Assembly: GCA_022842565.1 (NCBI GenBank) | Contig: JALHPH010000079.1 | Location: forward strand, 1-7,239 | Source of the DNA: Fimbriimonadaceae bacterium | Lineage (GTDB): Bacteria > Armatimonadota > Fimbriimonadia > Fimbriimonadales > Fimbriimonadaceae | Length of the DNA: 7,239 nucleotides | Direction of reading: 5' to 3' | In this document: positions 1 to 4,546 of the stretch, in pieces | How positions within the stretch are numbered: position 1 is the first letter of the stretch | Layout of the letters: each line of letters begins with the position of its first letter | Position numbers and translations under genes: made by a program | The notes under the pieces: generated by a model | The model's input: the letters and a program-made list of their open reading frames with translations, nothing else | Told to the model about the DNA's origin: nothing | Databases searched by the model: none

Positions 1-828
1 GAGGGCAGGGCTATTGTCGCGCGTGCACGCGCGACGGCCGCTCCCACACTGGGCGAGCAGCCGGGGACCTTTGCAAGGCGGTCATTGAGCCTGTTGACGG
101 CTGAAGCCGCCCCAACCAGCGCTCAGCAAATCAGAAAATTCCAAGAAAAATGGATTAGCGAAGCAGAAATGTGGCCAAGCGCGGTGACTTCTCTTAAGTT
201 ACTTTATGATAAGGAGGCCAAACAAACGGAGTGGCTCGCGGCTTTGGCAGTGTCTTCTTGGGCGTTAGGCGATACCGGATCGCCGTCGCTCCTCTCGCTG
301 ATGTGGGCATACGATCCGTTTACAGGACGCTTAGCGTTGCCGATTTCCCCAGTGGCCAATGGCCTCCTTTCATCCGGAGCCGTTCTCAGCCAAGATGACG
401 CCGAGCGATGGCGACTGGGGACTCAGCTTTACACTTCGATGCCTCAAATTCAGGAGGGAAAGACTTGGGTGCACGGTTTCTTGAGGGGCGCGCTGGGGAT
501 TCAGCCCGACCCTTGGTGGCAGGCGCTTACTTCACCTGCTCGGTTGATATCAGGCCCCAGGCTCTTCGCATCGAACGATGGTGGCGGATATCGACTTCGC
601 TGGTGGGCATCCAGAGCGGGCAGGACCTCCTTCATGCTGTTCCTGCCAAAAGAAGTCAGACTGGTCTCTACTTCATCAGGAAGCCAAATTAAATTGGAGC
701 AGGTCTGCGCCATCGACGGGAGCGGAGTATGGGTGACCGTGCAAGGAACCACTCAAAGGGGTGAACAACAGCTCCACTTGAAGGCGGTCAAGGGAACTCT
801 GCCGACCCTGCCGAAAGCTCAGGACTGA
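1..828 (+). CDS. Unrecognised protein, 5'-truncated at the window edge; C-terminal part resembles a six-hairpin glycosidase end
   Basis: The frame is open from base 1 to a TGA at 826-828, so the real start probably lies outside the window. The only convenient start inside is TTG at 85, preceded by a weak AAGG with about 6 bases of spacing; from there the protein is 247 residues. Numbered from that TTG, residues about 15-145 look alpha-helical and Trp-rich. The segment LRGALGIQPDPWW (about 133-145) recalls the last hairpin of (alpha/alpha)6-barrel glycosidases, where a Gly-Ile-x-Pro-Asp turn precedes a C-terminal beta domain. Residues about 165-240 alternate as beta strands (YRLRWWAS, FMLFLPKEV, VWVTVQGT). 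No catalytic acid can be assigned, so the glycosidase idea is family resemblance only. Codons at about 120-240 are visibly more A/T-rich than in the neighbouring genes. If the palindrome at 16-35 is intergenic, the gene would begin at TTG 85. The 3' end overlaps that of nadB. Coding status is fairly sure; function is not. Confidence 0.6.
   Translation, partial: EGRAIVARARATAAPTLGEQPGTFARRSLSLLTAEAAPTSAQQIRKFQEKWISEAEMWPSAVTSLKLLYDKEAKQTEWLAALAVSSWALGDTGSPSLLSLMWAYDPFTGRLALPISPVANGLLSSGAVLSQDDAERWRLGTQLYTSMPQIQEGKTWVHGFLRGALGIQPDPWWQALTSPARLISGPRLFASNDGGGYRLRWWASRAGRTSFMLFLPKEVRLVSTSSGSQIKLEQVCAIDGSGVWVTVQGTTQRGEQQLHLKAVKGTLPTLPKAQD
16..35. repeat. Perfect 20-bp GC-rich palindrome
   Basis: The ten bases GTCGCGCGTG are followed directly by their exact reverse complement, giving a 20-bp perfect palindrome without a spacer. 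The symmetry does not extend further (T at 15, G at 36). The flanks are G/C-rich (AGGGCAGGGC before, GGCCGCTCCC after), which looks like a REP-type dispersed element. No T-run follows on either strand, so it is not a standard intrinsic terminator. The + strand frame reads through it without a stop, giving an Ala/Arg-rich stretch (AIVARARATAAPT). It is therefore either an in-frame insertion or an intergenic repeat just ahead of a gene starting at 85. Confidence 0.6.
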
Positions 829-2348
829 ACTAAATCGGCATTAAAATGCAGCCCAACGTTTTCGCGCCGTGCAAGCGCGGCACGGATAAGGTGCGGTGCA
901 ACTGTCAGCAAATTGTGGGCCTCCATCGAGTACTGACTATAGGGGGCTTCGGGGAGCGCGGCGAAATCGCTCAACAATGCTTCCGATTCCATAAGCGCGC
1001 TGTTCATTCCCGCATCACGGCGAACGATCCCCACACGCTCCATCATGATTTTTTGCAGCACGCGCCGGAGTCGGATCGCATCACTTTCGGGGACGCAGCG
1101 ACGAACCTGCGGCTCCTCGAAATGAGTAGGGCGCTCGATCTTGGTCGCGACGGCGGCTTGGGCACCGGCTTTTGCAAAGACCATTGCTTCCAAAAGAGAA
1201 TTGCTGGCGAGGCGGTTGGCTCCGTGGACCCCGGTTCGCGCGACTTCGCCCGAAGCCAAGAGGCCCGGCATGCCTGTCTGCGCGGTTAGATCGGTGATCA
1301 CACCGCCGCACATGTAGTGTTGGGCGGGCACGATGGGAATCCAGTGCCGGTGCGGCTGAATTCCCACCGAATTGAGTTTCTCAATAATCGTTGGAAAATG
1401 CCTTTCGATTCGCTCGCGAGGCAGGTGGGTTAAATCCAGATAAACGCACCAAGTGTCCCGCCGCCGCATTTCTTCGTCAATGGCGCGCGCCACAATATCG
1501 CGTGGCGCCAGCTCCAATTGCTCGTCGAAATCGTACATAAATCGGTCGCCGTCGTGCGTGCGCAGAGTGCCACCTTCGCCTCGCGCGGCTTCGGTAATGA
1601 GGAAGCTACGCAACTGCGGGTGATAAAGCGTCGTGGGGTGAAATTGTACAAATTCAAGATCACTGCAAGGCACGCCTGCGCGAAGGGCCAGCGCCAACCC
1701 ATCGCCAGTGGCTATTCGCGGATTGGTGCTGTGCTGATAAAGTCGGCCCGCGCCGCCGGTGGCGAGCATGGTTTGAGCGGCTAAAAAGTCGACTTCTCGC
1801 TCTTCGGCCAGCACCGCGCGGGCACCGACGCACCGGCCGTCCGCCTGCAATAAATCGGTTGCAAAAGCGTTTTCAAAAATCTTAACATTGGGGTGAGCGC
1901 GGACGGCCGCGTTCATGGCGCGCTCGACTTCCCAGCCGGTACGGTCCGCATGGTGGACAATGCGGTTGCGGCTGTGGCCGCCCTCTCGCCCTAGGGCCCA
2001 GTCAGTGAGGGAAGTTGCCCCCTCTTCGCGGTCGAATCTCACGCCCAGGGTCGCGAGCCAATGGATAGAATCAGGCGCATTTTGAACCAAAAACCGAACG
2101 GCCCCCGGGTCGCAGAGTCCGGCCCCGGCGGTCAGGGTGTCCTCCTCGTGGAGCTTCCAAGAATCACTTTCGCCAATGGCGGCCGCGATTCCGCCCTGCG
2201 CATAACTGGTGTTCGATTCAAAAAGCTCGGCCTTGGTCAGGATCGTCACCTGACCGTGTCCGGCGGCGTGGAGCGCAAAGGTGAGGCCCGCGAGACCTGA
2301 ACCTAGGACCAAAAAGTCGGTCGAAATATGCTGAGATTCGCGGGTCAA
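819..2348 (-). CDS. nadB: L-aspartate oxidase (NadB)
   Basis: This FAD enzyme oxidises L-aspartate to iminoaspartate, which quinolinate synthase (NadA) condenses with dihydroxyacetone phosphate in de novo NAD synthesis; it acts in the cytoplasm. The 509 residues match the family's usual length of about 510-540. Visible are the dinucleotide-binding GSGLAG (16-21), SNTSYAQGG (45-53), REGGHS (121-126), HHADRTG (132-138), EFVQFHPT (232-239), RGEGG (256-260), APRD with Arg283, HYMCGG with His344, and GEVARTGVHGANRLASNSLLE region (367-387) with Arg379. By family alignment from memory, Glu122, Arg283, His344 and Arg379 correspond to the E. coli substrate-binding residues. SNTSYAQGG and the short C-terminal helical domain favour NadB over succinate dehydrogenase flavoprotein. 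The start is TTG, the only usual start codon after an in-frame TAG at 2366-2364; it overlaps the upstream stop as TTGA. AGGGA at 2365-2361 is a distant Shine-Dalgarno candidate. nadA and nadC are not in the window. Confidence 0.96.
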   Translation of the reverse strand: MTRESQHISTDFLVLGSGLAGLTFALHAAGHGQVTILTKAELFESNTSYAQGGIAAAIGESDSWKLHEEDTLTAGAGLCDPGAVRFLVQNAPDSIHWLATLGVRFDREEGATSLTDWALGREGGHSRNRIVHHADRTGWEVERAMNAAVRAHPNVKIFENAFATDLLQADGRCVGARAVLAEEREVDFLAAQTMLATGGAGRLYQHSTNPRIATGDGLALALRAGVPCSDLEFVQFHPTTLYHPQLRSFLITEAARGEGGTLRTHDGDRFMYDFDEQLELAPRDIVARAIDEEMRRRDTWCVYLDLTHLPRERIERHFPTIIEKLNSVGIQPHRHWIPIVPAQHYMCGGVITDLTAQTGMPGLLASGEVARTGVHGANRLASNSLLEAMVFAKAGAQAAVATKIERPTHFEEPQVRRCVPESDAIRLRRVLQKIMMERVGIVRRDAGMNSALMESEALLSDFAALPEAPYSQYSMEAHNLLTVAPHLIRAALARRENVGLHFNADLVQS

Positions 2349-3742
2349 GATTGACAGAATTCCCTAACGTCGCGAGCAAGGTTTTGCATCGATTCCTCAT
2401 GCGTGTACATCATGTGGCCGGCTTCATACTCCTTAATCTGAATATTGCCCCGCAGGTCAGGCGGCAACGAAAGATGGCTCATCGTGTATTCCGTAGCTAC
2501 GAAGGGCGTGGCTAGATCGTAGTAGCCGCTCGCGACGAAGACGCGCATCCAGGGATTGCGCACCATGGCCTGGCTGAGCGCCGCGCTGGTGTCGGGCGGG
2601 CCGCCTTCGGGCATATCCCACTGCCAGGGCGACTGAATACCTTTAAAAATGAGATAGGGCTTATCCGTTTCATAGCCCAGCTCTTGGCGAACGTAGTTTT
2701 GATAAGTCATCGCATAAGGTGCCATCAGGGCGCTCATGCTGGGATCATGCTCGAACTCGGCCGAAATCCAATCTAGGTCTCGCCCTTGCGCTCGACTATC
2801 TAGTCGCCCGACGGTGATCCCCTTGGAGCGTAGTAACTCTTTGCAATAGCGGTGAATATTCAGCCTTAAATTCGCTTTTTTCGTATAATCTGTGGAAATT
2901 CCCGTCAATCGGTAGATTTTCTCCGCAATTTTGGTGGAATTTTCTTCAGAGAGATTATCCCCTTGCATCAGAGCGGTTGAATATTCGCCCAAAGCAAAAT
3001 CGCGCGCCTCCGAGACAATCTCCGCAAGTGAAGAAAAATTGGCTTCTGGGCCCGCTTTGTGGTACCAGCTCGTCGCCGCAAACGATGGCAGGTAGAGCGG
3101 GTAAACCAGGTCATTGCCGTTCCAATGTCGCAGGGTTTGGAAGTTGAGGACGCTGGAAATGAGCACAAGACCCGAGCACGCGATGCCGACATCCTGCAGT
3201 GCCCGCGCCACGCCCGCCGCGCGCATTGTGCCGTAGCTTTCTCCCGCCAAATAAATCGGGCGATGGAGGTTCTGGGTTCGGTTGAGATAAAGCCGGATTG
3301 CTTCTGTGATCGACTGGATATCCCCTTTCATGCCCCAGTACGTTTTGGCGCGTTCTGGGCTGACGGCTTCGCTAAAACCGGTTCCGACCGGGTCCAGAAA
3401 AACAACATCCGCGAAGGAGAGCCAGCTCTCGGGGTTGTCCTGCAGTTGGTATGGCGGAACGGGCATGGTGCCGTTTGGCCCCATCGGAATCACCTTTGGG
3501 CCAAGTGCACCGAGGTGCAACCACAGTGATGGGCTGCCCGGACCGCCGTTAAATGCGAAAATCAGCGGTCGCGGGCCTTTATCTTTGGCCTCGTAGTGCG
3601 TCGCAAAAATCAGCGCATCAACTTCGCCTTTGTCGTCGCGGATGGGCAAAAACCCGGTATGGGCTTCGTACTCGCCGACCGTCCGCGTGATCCATTCGCC
3701 CGCTTCCAGCTTCTTCGGCTCGACTTTGGTCTCTTCACTCAT
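2345..3742 (-). CDS. Peptidase S10 family protein (serine carboxypeptidase-like)
   Basis: This alpha/beta hydrolase belongs to the carboxypeptidase Y family, whose members remove C-terminal residues from peptides. The 465 residues carry the whole active site: NGGPGS (65-70), DPVGTGFS (117-124), the nucleophile elbow GESYG with Ser169 (167-171), Asp409 in GYYDLATPF and His443 in EAGHMMY. Asn65 and Glu168 match the pair that holds the substrate carboxylate in carboxypeptidase Y. Residues about 225-310, between the Ser and Asp parts of the fold, are mostly helical and charged and fit the variable cap. Their codons (about 2820-3050) are more A/T-rich than the rest. The N-terminus (MSEETKVEPKK) is hydrophilic with no signal peptide, so a cytoplasmic location is predicted, unlike the vacuolar or secreted relatives. 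The ATG overlaps the upstream stop by four bases (ATGA) and has a strong GGAGG six bases ahead. The actual substrate is unknown. Confidence 0.9.
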   Translation of the reverse strand: MSEETKVEPKKLEAGEWITRTVGEYEAHTGFLPIRDDKGEVDALIFATHYEAKDKGPRPLIFAFNGGPGSPSLWLHLGALGPKVIPMGPNGTMPVPPYQLQDNPESWLSFADVVFLDPVGTGFSEAVSPERAKTYWGMKGDIQSITEAIRLYLNRTQNLHRPIYLAGESYGTMRAAGVARALQDVGIACSGLVLISSVLNFQTLRHWNGNDLVYPLYLPSFAATSWYHKAGPEANFSSLAEIVSEARDFALGEYSTALMQGDNLSEENSTKIAEKIYRLTGISTDYTKKANLRLNIHRYCKELLRSKGITVGRLDSRAQGRDLDWISAEFEHDPSMSALMAPYAMTYQNYVRQELGYETDKPYLIFKGIQSPWQWDMPEGGPPDTSAALSQAMVRNPWMRVFVASGYYDLATPFVATEYTMSHLSLPPDLRGNIQIKEYEAGHMMYTHEESMQNLARDVREFCQS

Positions 3743-4512
3743 CGTTGACCTCCCAGATGGCGGCTCAAAAATGTCCGCGTGGCGGACCAGCTTTCCTGGT
3801 CGGCGGTGCGGTCATAGGCTGCGCCACGGGAGGGGTCGTTTCCGGCGGCGGGCTCGGTAAAGGAGTGGACAGCTCCGGGATAGCTGGCGAAGGTTAAAGG
3901 TGCCTGTGCCTTCAGCATCTCCGCCATGAAATCATTCACTTGAGCGGGCGGCACGAACGGATCGGCCGCGCCATGAGCCACAAAGACATGGGTGCGAATG
4001 GGCGACGCCGTTTGGACCTGCGCGTTCGCATCAAGTCCGCCATGGAAGGAAACCACCGCTTTGACCGGTGCCCCCATTCGCGCGAGCTCCAGCACGCCGG
4101 TTCCCCCGAAACAGTAACCAATCGCTCCGATGCTGCTGGCTTTGGCCCAGGGAGCGGCCTGTGCTACCTTGACCGCGGACATGAGGCGCGACCGGTAAAG
4201 GGCGCGGTCGGTCTTGTATTTGCCCGCGAGCTTGCCCTTTTCGGCTTGCTCGGTCGGGCGAACGCCTTTCCCATAGATATCAACACAAAAGGCGGCATAG
4301 CCCAAGCTGGCAAGCGCACGTGCGCGCGATTTCTCGAATTCTCCGAGCCCACCCCATGCATGGACGATCAGCACGACCGGGCGCCGCTGCTTGCCAGGCG
4401 GTGTAGCAAGGTATCCCTCGCATACAACTTCGCCGGATCGATACTCGATGGGACCAGGGACCGTTAGAGTTCCAAAAAGGCTCGGGAGGAGCCATAGACT
4501 CGCAGCATTCAC
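3739..4512 (-). CDS. Dienelactone hydrolase family protein
   Basis: This is a 257-residue alpha/beta hydrolase of the dienelactone hydrolase family, close to the usual 230-260 residues. The triad is Cys134 in GYCFGG, Asp184 in HGAADPFVP and His216 in GAVHSF. The oxyanion-side loop reads HAWGG (51-55): the Glu that follows the His in classical clcD-type enzymes (HEWWG-like) is Ala52. From memory this matches a common HAWAG-type subfamily of unknown substrate, so chloroaromatic breakdown should not be assumed. The start is GTG, because an in-frame TAG lies four codons upstream and no in-frame ATG is near. No good Shine-Dalgarno sequence is visible. Residues 5-19 are hydrophobic (LWLLPSLFGTL) but lack the positive charge of a normal signal peptide, so export is uncertain. 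The gene starts 34 bases after the caspase stop and ends inside the S10 peptidase start. Substrate is unknown; a carboxylester or lactone is the family expectation. Confidence 0.88.
   Translation of the reverse strand: MNAASLWLLPSLFGTLTVPGPIEYRSGEVVCEGYLATPPGKQRRPVVLIVHAWGGLGEFEKSRARALASLGYAAFCVDIYGKGVRPTEQAEKGKLAGKYKTDRALYRSRLMSAVKVAQAAPWAKASSIGAIGYCFGGTGVLELARMGAPVKAVVSFHGGLDANAQVQTASPIRTHVFVAHGAADPFVPPAQVNDFMAEMLKAQAPLTFASYPGAVHSFTEPAAGNDPSRGAAYDRTADQESWSATRTFLSRHLGGQR
3749..3753 (-). promoter_or_regulatory. Ribosome binding site of the S10 peptidase gene
   Basis: On the - strand TGGGAGGT lies just ahead of the ATG at 3742-3740, with GGAGG six bases from the start codon. It sits inside the last codons of the upstream hydrolase gene. 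Together with the ATGA overlap, it supports the ATG start and coupled but efficient independent initiation. It is the strongest Shine-Dalgarno sequence at any junction within the cluster. Confidence 0.75.
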
Positions 4513-4546
4513 ATTGCCATTCTACGGTATCGGTGGAGGCTTCAGC

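Noticed and set aside
867..885. Inverted repeat CCGTGC / GCACGG with a 7-base loop near the nadB 3' end, possible terminator
   Set aside because: No T-run follows on either strand and the bases encode conserved-looking NadB C-terminal residues (ARREN).
2884..2889. Perfect TATAAT on the + strand inside the S10 gene, possible antisense promoter
   Set aside because: No convincing -35 box sits 16-18 bases upstream, and the box lies in an A/T-rich coding stretch where it can arise by chance.
3059..3529. + strand open frame of 156 codons opposite the S10 gene
   Set aside because: The opposite strand encodes conserved S10 active-site motifs here; the + frame has no motif.
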